From: Nostoc sp. C052
Lineage (GTDB): Bacteria > Cyanobacteriota > Cyanobacteriia > Cyanobacteriales > Nostocaceae
Length of the DNA stretch: 64,000 nucleotides
Direction: 5' to 3'
Assembly (NCBI RefSeq): GCF_013393905.1
Contig: NZ_CP040272.1
Span: 4,274,001-4,338,000 of the forward strand
Shown: positions 32,666 through 40,988 of the stretch, piece after piece
Layout: every line of letters starts with the position of its first letter
Position numbering within the stretch: position 1 is the stretch's first letter
The notes under the pieces: model-generated
Told to the model about the DNA's origin: nothing
What the model saw: only the letters and a program-made list of their open reading frames with translations
Database searches by the model: none
Made by a program: the position numbers and the translations under genes

Positions 32666-33269
32666 ATGCCGCCAGAAATTCCAGGTAGTCCAGGTAAATT
32701 CCAAAATCCAGATGCTCAAGTTAGAAGTGCTACAGATGCCTCTGGGCATACTAAGCCAGAGGTAACTGTTGATAAGCAAAGTAATACTTCTAGTAGCAAC
32801 AGATACGATCCTTTGATTCAACGAGCTAATATAGCACTAGAAACCGAGCAAGAGCCACAGAAGAGACAACAGATTACACAGTATCTAGAACAGCTGCAAA
32901 ACAACAAAGCGAATTTTGCACCAGAAAAACCTATTTCTTCCAATGACTTAAGTCCACAAACGATATAAGTCCATCTGATGAAACTCAAAACCCTGCGACA
33001 AAAAAAGTCTAGGTCTTGCCAAGGTTGATGATCTTACTTTAAAAACTCAAGATACAGAGAAAGAAAAGACTCAACTAAAAGGTAATTATGAGCAAAATCG
33101 AGATGGATCAAACTTATCTGAGAATACACCTAATGTAATATCTGAACCTTCTGATAAGTTTTTGCCCAATGAACAACCTAAGTTAAAAGGTAACTATGGA
33201 CAAGATTCTCAACCTTCTGAATCTTCTCCCAGCACAAGTGACGGCAGTGGTGATAGTGGAGGCAGCTAA
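32666..33269 (+). pseudogene. Hydrophilic protein gene broken by two frameshifts
   Basis: An intact-looking 100-codon frame (32666-32968, good AAGAGGAAAATCA leader) encodes PPEIPGSPGKFQNPDAQVRS and RYDPLIQRANIALETEQEPQ. The reading then continues plausibly in the next frame (NDISPSDETQNPATKK, about 32959-33006) and, after an A7 run, in the third frame (KVDDLTLKTQDTEKEKTQLK then GNYEQN, a second LKGNYGQ, ending SGDSGGS at TAA 33267). Both shifts equal loss of one base next to A-runs. The rebuilt product of about 200 residues is disordered, acidic and unknown to me. Sequencing error or programmed frameshift are alternatives. If only the first frame is real it is a 100-residue hypothetical. Confidence 0.55.
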
Positions 33270-33717
33270 TATATAAGCTTCTCATCATCTGTCTAATTAA
33301 CCGCCCAATGATTAATCAACAAAAATATTTGGAATCTTGACGCGATCGCCCTACTTGGGTAAAGTCGAGAGATGGGAATATTTCTCGGTTAGGAATTAAG
33401 CAGTATTGAGAATTAAAAGTACTAGGCTTAGAGTAACTCAATTACCCTTGACAGAAGGGATGAGAAGAATCTAATGTATGCTTGCTGATAGCGTAATTTT
33501 CAATATCTTCTTCCGATTCCCACGTTCCACTTATGATTGCGAGAATGGTGATAAATCAATATGCTTGGGTTAAGGGCTACTAGCAACAATTTTGGGTTTT
33601 CGAGACGCGATAAATCGCCGTCTATGCAAGTGTTTTGTTGCTCATTCTGAACTGTATTGGGTTATAATTATCTTCCACATATCTCAGAAATAAAATTATC
33701 GTATAGACAGTATTTAT
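33270..33717. other. Intergenic region with a dispersed repeat copy
   Basis: No gene is seen before DUF2256. The left part has a HIP1 site (GCGATCGCCC, about 33343) and AT-rich sequence. The right part is the repeat copy at 33556-33660 followed by a short AT-rich promoter region. Confidence 0.5.
33556..33660. repeat. Dispersed repeat, copy 2 (GAGACGCGATAAATCGCCGTC type)
   Basis: It shares its left end (ATGCTTGGGTTA), core (33602-33622) and right end (TTTTGTTGCTCATTCTGAAC, TGTATTG) with copy 1 at 22863-22947. This copy carries an extra 20-base stretch left of the core. Confidence 0.7.
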
Positions 33718-33873
33718 ATGGGACGTGTTCGTTCTAAATCTGACCTACCGACAAAAATCTGTCCGGTATGTCAACGTCCTTTTACATGGCGTAAAAAGTG
33801 GCAGGATTGCTGGGACGATGTGAAATACTGCTCAGAACGTTGTCGTCGTCGCCGTTCTGAAGCGCAAACTTAA
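33718..33873 (+). CDS. DUF2256 small zinc-ribbon protein
   Basis: 51 residues, ATG 33718 to TAA 33871-33873. The whole sequence is the DUF2256 signature: RSKSDLPTKICPVCQRPFTW, RKKWQDCWDDVKYCSERC and an Arg-rich end. Four to five Cys (ICPVC, DCW, YCSERC) suit a treble-clef or zinc-ribbon metal site. Such proteins are small, cytosolic and widespread in cyanobacteria and proteobacteria, often next to cryptochrome/photolyase-related genes; function is unknown. The gene stands alone between repeats. Confidence 0.9.
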   Translation: MGRVRSKSDLPTKICPVCQRPFTWRKKWQDCWDDVKYCSERCRRRRSEAQT

Positions 33874-33879
33874 AGGGAC

Positions 33880-33957
33880 TGGGGACTGGGGACTGGGAAC
33901 TAGGGAATGAATTCTTCCCAATACCCAATCCCCAATCCCTAATCCCCAGTCCCTAAT
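33880..33957. repeat. Heptameric tandem repeats forming an inverted pair
   Basis: GGGGACTGGGGACTGGG at the left and CCCAATCCCCAATCCC...CCCCAGTCCC at the right can pair over much of their length around GAATTC. Seven-base periods (GGGGACT; CCCCAAT) are those of short tandemly repeated repetitive sequences of heterocystous cyanobacteria. Confidence 0.7.
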
Positions 33958-33998
33958 GAAACTAACCGCAACACAGACGCAAATAGCGCAAGAGATTA

Positions 33999-34952
33999 AT
34001 GGAGTTACAGGTGCAACCTAAATTAATTATTCATGGTGGGGCTGGTAGTTCTCTCCACGGTAAAGGAGGATTGGAGGCGGTGCGCCGATCGCTCCATACA
34101 GTAGTAGAAGAAGTCTATTCTCTGCTATTGTCAGGATCGCCTGCCTCTGAGGCAGTGGTGCAGGGTTGCCAAATGCTTGAAGATAACCCCCGCTTTAATG
34201 CTGGTACTGGTTCAGTATTGCAATCTGATGGTCAAATCCGTATGAGTGCTTCCCTGATGGATGGTGCATCAGGGCGGTTTAGTGGTGTTATTAATATCTC
34301 ACGGGTGAAAAATCCCATTGATTTAGCACAGTTTTTACAAAGTTCACCAGACCGAGTGCTATCAGATTTTGGATCGGCTGAGTTGGCGCGGGAAATGCAA
34401 ATTCCCAGCTATAACGCTTTAACCGATTTGCGATTACAAGAGTGGATACAAGAGCGCCAAGATAATTTTAAAAGTACAATGGCTGGCGTGGTAGCAGAAC
34501 CCGAACTTTTAGAAACCAGCAATGCCGGACGCGGTACTATCGGTGTAGTAGCCTTAGATACTTATGGTAAGTTAGCTGCTGGCACTTCTACTGGTGGTAA
34601 GGGCTTTGAAAGGATTGGAAGGGTAAGTGATTCTGCCATGCCCGCAGGTAATTATGCTACTAGTAATGCTGGTGTAAGTTGTACTGGCATTGGCGAAGAT
34701 ATTATTGATGAGTGTTTAGCTGCACGGATTGTAGTGCGTGTCACTGATGGGATGTCTTTGAAGGATGCCATGCAGCGATCGCTTGCAGAAGCGCACCAGA
34801 ACAAACGGGATTTAGGAGCGATCGCCTTAGATGCTAGTGGAGCGATCGCTTGGGGTAAAACTAGCGAAATCTTACTCGCCGCCTACCACAACGGCGAAAA
34901 AATTGGCGACACCTTGGAATGGAATGATAGTGAGTTGATTGGCTATTGTTAA
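33999..34952 (+). CDS. iaaA: Isoaspartyl peptidase / plant-type L-asparaginase
   Basis: 317 residues of the Ntn-hydrolase asparaginase family: LIIHGGAGSSLHGKGGLEAV at the start, NPRFNAGTGSVLQSDGQIRM and SLMDGASGRFSGVINISRVK. The self-cleavage site is GRG-TIGVVALDTYGKLAAG with the Thr nucleophile near residue 180, and TSTGGKGFERIGRVSDSAMP and GDVI-like GIGEDIIDECLAARIV follow. The proenzyme cleaves itself before the Thr into alpha and beta subunits. It hydrolyses isoaspartyl dipeptides and asparagine, and is linked in cyanobacteria to breakdown of cyanophycin-derived beta-aspartyl-arginine. It stands alone; a strong inverted repeat follows at 35060. Confidence 0.92.
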   Translation: MELQVQPKLIIHGGAGSSLHGKGGLEAVRRSLHTVVEEVYSLLLSGSPASEAVVQGCQMLEDNPRFNAGTGSVLQSDGQIRMSASLMDGASGRFSGVINISRVKNPIDLAQFLQSSPDRVLSDFGSAELAREMQIPSYNALTDLRLQEWIQERQDNFKSTMAGVVAEPELLETSNAGRGTIGVVALDTYGKLAAGTSTGGKGFERIGRVSDSAMPAGNYATSNAGVSCTGIGEDIIDECLAARIVVRVTDGMSLKDAMQRSLAEAHQNKRDLGAIALDASGAIAWGKTSEILLAAYHNGEKIGDTLEWNDSELIGYC

Positions 34953-35059
34953 ATCAGTTCCAGCGCTGAGGCTAAAGTTTCTTGCTGGTAAGCCATTGCA
35001 ACTAATTATTGGGTTTTATAACACCCTTACAAGCTCATAGTACCGCTCTTTTCAGTGCC

Positions 35060-35103
35060 ACTTGCATATTGCAGAATATCCATTAATTCTGCAATATGCA
35101 AGT
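35060..35103. repeat. Perfect 18-bp inverted repeat
   Basis: ACTTGCATATTGCAGAAT (35060-35077) and its exact complement (35086-35103) have an 8-base loop. It lies 108 bases after the peptidase stop and is followed by AAAAATC, so it is not a standard terminator on the plus strand. It could be a transcript-ending structure, a protein-binding site or a miniature element. Confidence 0.7.
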
Positions 35104-35184
35104 AAAAATCACCGGATTGGCGGCGCTTGTTTATTTTATTGATTTTACGCACAGTAATTTTTATATAAATAAACTACTAATTTT

Positions 35185-35208
35185 TTATCGATTTATCGTA
35201 GTATAAAC
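35185..35208 (+). promoter_or_regulatory. Putative sulfur-regulon operator upstream of the nitroreductase gene
   Basis: The 24 bases containing ATTTATCGTAGTATAAAC match the tauD copy at 18 of 24 positions, with core TAYCGTAGTATA. The element lies 103 bases before the start codon and contains an internal direct repeat TTATCGATTTATCG. Confidence 0.4.
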
Positions 35209-35311
35209 TTCATTATCTGAAAAAAGCTTTTTTTGACGGTTGCCAGCCGTTGAAGGCTCTTTATAAGCAATCAGTAGTGCATTACGAGTAAAAACGAGGA
35301 AATCCATTAAC

Positions 35312-35917
35312 ATGACTGAGAAACTTGCACAAACGCAATATCCTGTTCATGACTTCATCCGTAGTCGCTGGAGTCCTAGAGCCTTTGCCGACCGTCCCGT
35401 AGAGCAAGATAAGCTTCTATCTCTGCTAGAAGCCGCTCGTTGGGCCCCTTCTTCCTACAATTATCAGCCTTGGAGTTTTATTGTTGCTACCAAAGACGAA
35501 CCGACGGAATATAACCGTCTACTCAGTACTCTGGTTGAGTTTAATCAAGGGTGGGCGAAAAATGCTCCCATCTTAATCCTGGCTGTTGCTAAAGTCCGCT
35601 CTGAAGATGGCAAAGCAAATCGACACGCATTTCACGATGTTGGTTTAGCATTAGAAAACCTCATTCTTCAAGCAACTTCTTTCGGTTTGTTTGCCCATCA
35701 AATAGCTGGATTTAATGCAGACAGCGCCAGGGAACTATACCAAATTCCAGATGACTACGAACCTGCTACTGTCGTCACAGTTGGCTATCCTGGCGATCCA
35801 GAGACTCTTTCTGAGGGACTGCGCGAACGGGAACTAGCAGCCCGTGTCCGCAAACCTTTAAAGGAATTTGTCTTTACTGGACAGTGGGGAAATAGTTCAC
35901 CTTTATTGAATAATTAA
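35312..35917 (+). CDS. Nitroreductase family protein
   Basis: 201 residues of the FMN-dependent nitroreductase fold: the opening HDFIRSRWSPRAFADRPVEQ (FMN-phosphate-binding RxSxRxF type), LLEAARWAPSSYNYQPWSFI, VGLALENLILQATSFGLFAH and VVTVGYPGDPETLSEGLRER. It uses NAD(P)H and FMN to reduce nitro, quinone or other electrophiles; the physiological substrate is unknown. The shared element found before ssuD and tauD lies upstream, which hints at sulfur-related control (inference). The ATG follows AACGAGGAAATCC, a good Shine-Dalgarno. Confidence 0.9.
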   Translation: MTEKLAQTQYPVHDFIRSRWSPRAFADRPVEQDKLLSLLEAARWAPSSYNYQPWSFIVATKDEPTEYNRLLSTLVEFNQGWAKNAPILILAVAKVRSEDGKANRHAFHDVGLALENLILQATSFGLFAHQIAGFNADSARELYQIPDDYEPATVVTVGYPGDPETLSEGLRERELAARVRKPLKEFVFTGQWGNSSPLLNN

Positions 35918-35992
35918 TTAGGTTGTAGAGATGCGAAACTTCCTTGGGAAAAACTTTGCGTCTCTACGATTAACAAATTTATCAAAACAGAG

Positions 35993-36145
35993 TTCAGGAG
36001 TCAGGAGTCAGAACACCCTTTGAGGGTTTTAGCGTCTGTCTGCGACACGCCGTGCGAACGTAGAGAGCATCACATCTTGATTCTGACCGGAGGCGGAGCG
36101 TCTCCGGCTCCGCTCTTGAATTCTGATTTCTGATTTCTGAATTCT
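35993..36145. repeat. Short tandem and palindromic repeats
   Basis: CAGGAGTCAGGAGTCAG, a GC-rich small-palindrome part (GGAGGCGGAGCGTCTCCGGC) and TTCTGATTTCTGATTTCTGA follow each other. These are seven-base-period repeats flanking a palindromic insert, between the nitroreductase and the peptide-binding protein genes. Confidence 0.6.
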
Positions 36146-36185
36146 TCTTCAACCAATAGCTTAATTATTTTAGCTCCCTAAAATT

Positions 36186-37931
36186 ATGAATAATAAATTC
36201 AGTAGGGGTCAGATTTTTGCTGGTTCGTTACTTAGTATATTGTTGCTAAGTGCTTGTTCTACGCCAAAGACTGAATCTCCAACTACCTCTACTCCAGCAG
36301 CGACAAGTAGTGCTGCTAGCGATACCTTACGGCTTCTTTATTGGCAAGCACCAACTATTCTCAATCCCCATTTGGCTCAAGGTAGCAAAGACTTTGAAGC
36401 CAGTCGAATTACTTATGAACCTCTAGCCAGCTTTGATAAAGATGGTAAGCTAGTTGCTTTTCTAGCAGCAGAAATCCCATCTTTAGAGAATGGTGGAGTC
36501 GCCAAAGATGGTAAATCAGTAACTTGGAAACTCAAACAAGGAGTCAAATGGTCTGATGGTAAACCTTTCACTGCTGCGGATGTGGTGTTTACTTACCAAT
36601 TTGTTAGTAATCCAGCAGTAGGTGCAACTACTGCTGCAAATTATCAAGCTATCAAAAGCGTCGAAGCTATTGACGACTACACCGTTAAAATCAATTTCCA
36701 AAATCCTAACCCGGCTTGGTCGCTGCCGTTTATTGGTTCCAATGGACCAATCCTACCTCGTCATATCTTTGAGCCATACAGCGGTAGCAAAGCTAGGGAA
36801 GCTCCAGCTAATCTAATTCCTGTCGGTACTGGCCCTTATAAAGTCGTTGATTTCAAACCTGGTGACATTGTTATCTATGAAGCTAATTCCTTTTTCCGGG
36901 AAGCTAATAAACCTTTCTTTAAACGAGTAGAACTTAAAGGTGGTGGGGATGCTGTTTCTGCTGCTAGAGCCGTATTGCAGACTGGAGATGTAGATTTTGC
37001 TTGGAATCTCCAAGTAGAAGCTCCAATCCTTAAGCAGTTGGAGGCAGCAGGAAAAGGAAAATTAGATATCAGCTTCGGCTCTTTTTTAGAGCGGATTGCG
37101 ATTAATCAGACTGATCCTAACAAGCAAACAAAAGATGGTGAACGTTCTAGCTTAGAGTTCCCCCATCCATTTTTTAAAGACTTGAAAGTGCGTCAGGCTC
37201 TTAATTATGCTATTGATCGTGATACTATTAACCAACAATTATATGGTCAAACTGGCCGTGCTGTGACAAATATCTTAGTAGCACCAGATATCTATAATTC
37301 GCCTAATAACAAATATGAATTTAATCTGAAAAAAGCTGCTGATTTGCTCGATGAAGCTGGATGGAAAGACACCAATGGCAACGGCATTCGGGATAAAAAT
37401 GGTGTAGAACTGAAGGTTTTGTTTCAGACTTCTGCCAACCCAGTCCGCCAGAAAACGCAGGAAATCATTAAACAATCGCTAACCTCCATTGGCGTGGGGG
37501 TAGAACTCAAGAGTATCGATTCAAGTATTTTCTTTTCTAGTGACCCCGCTAACCCAGATACTCTTGCTCACTTTAACGCTGATTTGCAAATGTTTAGTAG
37601 TGGCAATAGTAATCCAGACCCAGGTACTTATCTAAAGGCGTGGACTTGTAATGAGATTCCCCAGAAGAAAAATAATTGGTCGAAACCGAATAGTTCTCGT
37701 TACTGCAACCCTGAATATGACAAGCTTTGGCAACAGTCTAATACAGAGCTAGACCCACAAAAACGTCGGCAATTATTTATTCAAATGAATGATTTGTTAA
37801 TTAAAGAGCAAGCTGTGATTCCTCTAATTTCTCGCGCTAATGTTAATGGAGTAAGTAACAGACTCACTGGTATAGATGCAACACCTTGGGATGATCGTAC
37901 TTGGAATATTAAGGATTGGCGGCTACAGTAA
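36186..37931 (+). CDS. Peptide/nickel-type ABC transporter substrate-binding lipoprotein
   Basis: 581 residues with a lipoprotein signal (core GSLLSILLLSACSTPK; lipobox LLSAC), then a Ser/Thr-rich linker. The family 5 solute-binding (OppA/DppA) blocks are TLRLLYWQAPTILNPHLAQG, WKLKQGVKWSDGKPFTAADV followed by VFTYQF, GTGPYKVVDFKPGDIVIYEA, VRQALNYAIDRDTINQQLYG and LLDEAGWKDTNGNGIRDKNG. It binds peptides or similar ligands in the periplasm for an ABC importer. The matching permeases are probably the divergently oriented pair at 38549-40507, beyond a GNAT gene. No ATPase genes are present in the window. Confidence 0.92.
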   Translation: MNNKFSRGQIFAGSLLSILLLSACSTPKTESPTTSTPAATSSAASDTLRLLYWQAPTILNPHLAQGSKDFEASRITYEPLASFDKDGKLVAFLAAEIPSLENGGVAKDGKSVTWKLKQGVKWSDGKPFTAADVVFTYQFVSNPAVGATTAANYQAIKSVEAIDDYTVKINFQNPNPAWSLPFIGSNGPILPRHIFEPYSGSKAREAPANLIPVGTGPYKVVDFKPGDIVIYEANSFFREANKPFFKRVELKGGGDAVSAARAVLQTGDVDFAWNLQVEAPILKQLEAAGKGKLDISFGSFLERIAINQTDPNKQTKDGERSSLEFPHPFFKDLKVRQALNYAIDRDTINQQLYGQTGRAVTNILVAPDIYNSPNNKYEFNLKKAADLLDEAGWKDTNGNGIRDKNGVELKVLFQTSANPVRQKTQEIIKQSLTSIGVGVELKSIDSSIFFSSDPANPDTLAHFNADLQMFSSGNSNPDPGTYLKAWTCNEIPQKKNNWSKPNSSRYCNPEYDKLWQQSNTELDPQKRRQLFIQMNDLLIKEQAVIPLISRANVNGVSNRLTGIDATPWDDRTWNIKDWRLQ

Positions 37932-37971
37932 GTTTTGATAAAACAGAGAAATCTTTTATGAGGAGAATATC

Positions 37972-38475
37972 ATGTCGCAAGTTGTAAAGTCAGATATAAA
38001 AGTACGCCGTTGTTTGCCATCAGATGCAGAGAGCGTCTTAAAGGTACATCGAGCAGCAATTCATGGAACTGCTTCATCGTATTATCCAAAGGAAATTATT
38101 CAAGATTGGGCATCTCCAATTACGCCTTCTAAAATTAAGGCTTTTGCAGATAATACTGTTGTTGGGGAAGAAACCCGAATCGTGGCAGAAATTAATAGCC
38201 AAATTGTGGGATTCGGTGCAATTGTTATTATAAATAGTGAATTACGTGCAGTGTATGTGTCTCCGAATTTTGGTCGTTCTGGAGTGGGAAGTGTAATACT
38301 TCAAGAGTTAGAACACTTAGCACGTGAGCAAGGATTGTCGGAATTACATTTGAACGCTTCGCTCAATGCTGAACCGTTTTATAAAGTTAATGGTTATGTA
38401 AATGAAGGTTTTGAAGAATATATCTTGCGTTCTGGTCTAAAAATGCCATCTGTTAAGATGAACAAAAAATTGTAA
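37972..38475 (+). CDS. GNAT family N-acetyltransferase
   Basis: 167 residues. The GNAT core is IKVRRCLPSDAESVLKVHRA, IVGFGAIVIINSELRAVYVS and the acetyl-CoA loop PNFGRSGVGSVILQELEHLA (R/Q-x-x-G-x-G/A reads GRSGVG), then LHLNASLNAEPFYKVNGYVN. The start has an excellent Shine-Dalgarno (GAGGAGAATATC ATG). It lies 40 bases after the substrate-binding protein gene on the same strand, so co-transcription is likely; a role in modifying an imported peptide or amine is inference. Confidence 0.88.
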   Translation: MSQVVKSDIKVRRCLPSDAESVLKVHRAAIHGTASSYYPKEIIQDWASPITPSKIKAFADNTVVGEETRIVAEINSQIVGFGAIVIINSELRAVYVSPNFGRSGVGSVILQELEHLAREQGLSELHLNASLNAEPFYKVNGYVNEGFEEYILRSGLKMPSVKMNKKL

Positions 38476-38552
38476 TTGAAGGGGATACTATCGAGGAAGT
38501 GTTGACTAATTTAAAAGATGCTATTGAAGATTGGCTCAACATTAAATTTTAA
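38475..38552 (+). pseudogene. Remnant of a HicB-like antitoxin gene (C-terminal end)
   Basis: Directly after the GNAT stop, about 26 codons read EGDTIEEVLTNLKDAIEDWL and end at TAA 38550. The pattern EGDTxEEALxNLKEAIE is the end of HicB-like antitoxins. No start or upstream part remains. It overlaps the last bases of the convergent permease gene. Confidence 0.4.
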
Positions 38553-39502
38553 GACAATCTAGGATCTAGCGCATCTCGTAAAGCATCACCTATATAGTTG
38601 ATACTTAGCACGGTGAGAAATATTGCTGTACCAGGGAAAATAACCATGTGGGGAGCAAATTCTAAAAAATTTTGCGCTTCATAAAGCATTCTTCCCCAAG
38701 TTGGGACATCAGGGGGAAAACCTAGACCAAAAAAACTCAGGGTTGATTCAGTAACGATCGCAGTACTTACTGAAAGAGTAGCAGCAACTAGTACTGGACT
38801 AATCACGTTGGGCAAAATATGAATCCAAATCAATCGACTAGGGGAAGCACCAAGGGCGCGTGCTGCTGTGACAAATTCTAACTCCCGCACTGTCAAAAAA
38901 CCGGCTCGGACTAATCTGGCTACAGACATCCAGTTAAGTCCACCAATTACTAGTACTATCAACACAAATATACCTAATTCTGGGCCTGCGATCGCTTTAA
39001 TCGCATCCCGAAACAAAAATATTACCAGTAATAATAATGGTAGCCGTGGTAAAGCTAAACACAAATCTGTCAAACGCATTAAAGCAATATCCAGCCAGCC
39101 GCCATAAAAACCAGAGAGTGCGCCGATGAGTGTACCGAGAGTTATGGCTACTGACATCGAGAAAATTCCCACTGCGATCGATATTCGTCCGCCATACAAT
39201 ACTCTTGCTAATATATCTTGACCTAAATCATTAGTACCAAATGGATGCGCCCAACTGGGAGCAAGAGTAGATTTAGCAAAGTCAATTTTGTTGATGGGAA
39301 TATTATAAATAAATGGCCCCAACAAAACACTTAACACTATAATCAGCAAGACTACAATACCAAACATCGCCTGACGATTACGACGAAACTTGCGCCATGC
39401 TTCTTTTGTGGGCGTTTCTGACTTGGAAACAATATTTGTTGATGCTGGATAAACTGAAAGTTTGGATAGTTCTGAACTTTGATTAGGCGATCGTTTCAAC
39501 AT
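38549..39502 (-). CDS. Peptide-type ABC transporter permease (DppC/OppC-like)
   Basis: 317 residues. A cytoplasmic N-terminus with EAWRKFRRNRQAMFGIVVLL leads into membrane segment 1; the OppC-type N-terminal domain and the HPFGTNDLGQDILARVLYGG block are diagnostic. Five more segments follow. The EAA loop is FVTAARALGASPSRLIWIHI, where the ATPase docks, with LPNVISPVLVAATLSVSTAI after it, and the end is YIGDALRDALDPRLS. It is second in a minus-strand operon, 42 bases after the DppB-type gene. The probable binding protein is at 36186. No ATPase is nearby. Confidence 0.92.
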   Translation of the reverse strand: MLKRSPNQSSELSKLSVYPASTNIVSKSETPTKEAWRKFRRNRQAMFGIVVLLIIVLSVLLGPFIYNIPINKIDFAKSTLAPSWAHPFGTNDLGQDILARVLYGGRISIAVGIFSMSVAITLGTLIGALSGFYGGWLDIALMRLTDLCLALPRLPLLLLVIFLFRDAIKAIAGPELGIFVLIVLVIGGLNWMSVARLVRAGFLTVRELEFVTAARALGASPSRLIWIHILPNVISPVLVAATLSVSTAIVTESTLSFFGLGFPPDVPTWGRMLYEAQNFLEFAPHMVIFPGTAIFLTVLSINYIGDALRDALDPRLS

Positions 39503-39544
39503 AAGTATCTAGTTTTTCTTCATGTTTAATTTTTAATTGTTTAG

Positions 39545-40507
39545 CTACTTCGTGTATTTGACACGAGGATCGAGTAACCCATAAAGAATGTCTGCAACGA
39601 GATTAAAAATCACAATTAAAATTGCATATATAAAAGTAATTGCCATGACAACTGGTGTGTCATTCTTATAGATAGAGTCAATTAATAGAGCGCCAATTCC
39701 CGGAACACGAAAAACTTTTTCTGTAACTAAAGCACCTGTAAAAACACTGGGAATATCCAAGGCTACCAATGTAACTACAGGAATTAACGCATTCCGCAAA
39801 ACATGACGATTGATAACTAAAAATTTGGGTAATCCTTTAGCATAAGCAGTACGCACATAGTCTTGATGGATATTTTCTAAAATCTCTGAACGCACAAAGC
39901 GCATCAGCATTGCTGTTTGCCAGAGTCCTAATACGCAAATCGGCATAATCGATTGTTTAACTTGAGTGATAAAACTCTGCCAATCTGTTACCTGTAATGT
40001 GCTGTTATAGATAAAAGGCAACCATTTCAATTGGATGCTGAAGATAATAATAAATAATAAGCCTGTAAAAAATGTTGGTAGAGAAAACCCAAAAAAAACT
40101 AAAGTAGTCAAAATTGTATCAATCAGAGAATGACGTTTGAGAGCCGAAATTACTCCCAAAGGAATAGCTAACAGTATGCCAAAAAAGTAAGCAGAACCAA
40201 CCACCCATAGCGTTGTCGGTAAGCGTTGGAGAATTAAACCAATTACTGGACTACGACTAGTAAAAGAATAGCCCATATCTCCACTAACAAAAGCTGTAAC
40301 CCATTTGATATAGCGGATATGGAGCGGTTGATCTAAACCTAAAGATATTTTAATATTTTCCCGAACTTCAGCTGTAATAGAGGGATTGAGTGCAAATTCT
40401 CCCATTGGATCGCCAGGTGCTAATGCCAGAATAGTAAATATAACAACACTGATGGCAATTAAGGTGGGAATAGCAATTAGTAGACGATTAATTAAGTATT
40501 TATTCAT
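39545..40507 (-). CDS. Peptide-type ABC transporter permease (DppB/OppB-like)
   Basis: 320 residues, six membrane segments. It opens KYLINRLLIAIPTLIAISVV, with the GDPMGEFALNPSITAEVREN and LGLDQPLHIRYIKWVTAFVS blocks in the large periplasmic loop, GDMGYSFTSRSPVIGLILQR, the EAA loop YVRTAYAKGLPKFLVINRHV and the end DILYGLLDPRVKYTK. It is first gene of a two-permease operon (42 bases before the DppC-type gene). The spacer upstream (40508-40988) must hold its promoter. It partners with the substrate-binding protein at 36186 (inference from family and proximity). Confidence 0.92.
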   Translation of the reverse strand: MNKYLINRLLIAIPTLIAISVVIFTILALAPGDPMGEFALNPSITAEVRENIKISLGLDQPLHIRYIKWVTAFVSGDMGYSFTSRSPVIGLILQRLPTTLWVVGSAYFFGILLAIPLGVISALKRHSLIDTILTTLVFFGFSLPTFFTGLLFIIIFSIQLKWLPFIYNSTLQVTDWQSFITQVKQSIMPICVLGLWQTAMLMRFVRSEILENIHQDYVRTAYAKGLPKFLVINRHVLRNALIPVVTLVALDIPSVFTGALVTEKVFRVPGIGALLIDSIYKNDTPVVMAITFIYAILIVIFNLVADILYGLLDPRVKYTK

Positions 40508-40988
40508 TAGCTATTACAAAATCTGCCTTACTCTTGAAAATGAGAGAACAACTGATAAGCTAAAAAACATCTAAATTGCATAATCGAATTAAATATAACT
40601 ATTGTGGGATGAGCAACGTGAGCGCCCAGCTTATGCAATTTAAATATGGAACAGCTTAAAAATCAGGTTTATTGTTCAGTTTAGTAGATCAGAAACTTGC
40701 AAGATAGCATCACCGATACAAAAAATTTATCTTTAAAAACAACGGTAGATTAGTGGGATTTAAACAAAAAACAAAATAATTCGTAATTCTTCATAGGAAT
40801 ACGGCTCAGTTAAGGGTTATTGGTGTAGATAATTGGTCTAGAGAAGACGCGATAAATCGCCGTCTTTAAAAGTGTTTTGGGCTTGTCTGAACTGAATTAT
40901 TATCAAGTGAAATGACAGGGAACCGTAGTTTGCCTGTCCAAAAACGTAGTATTCTCTCGAAGCTGAAGTGGAAAGAAGAATTGCATTT
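40508..40988. other. Intergenic region with dispersed repeat copy 3
   Basis: No gene is seen. The left part (AT-rich) should carry the permease operon promoter. A GGGATGAGCAACGTGAGCGC repeat-like stretch lies near 40609. Positions 40797-40900 are a diverged copy of the GACGCGATAAATCGCCGTC repeat: ATACGGCTCAGTTAAGGGTT, then core from 40845, then AGTGTTTTGGGCTTGTCTGA. Confidence 0.55.

Larger units (their letters stand above)
34953..35311. other. Spacer upstream of the nitroreductase gene
   Basis: No gene is seen. It holds the 18-bp inverted repeat (35060-35103) and the shared sulfur-type element (35185-35208). An AAAAAAGCTTTTTTT palindrome lies near 35221. Confidence 0.55.
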
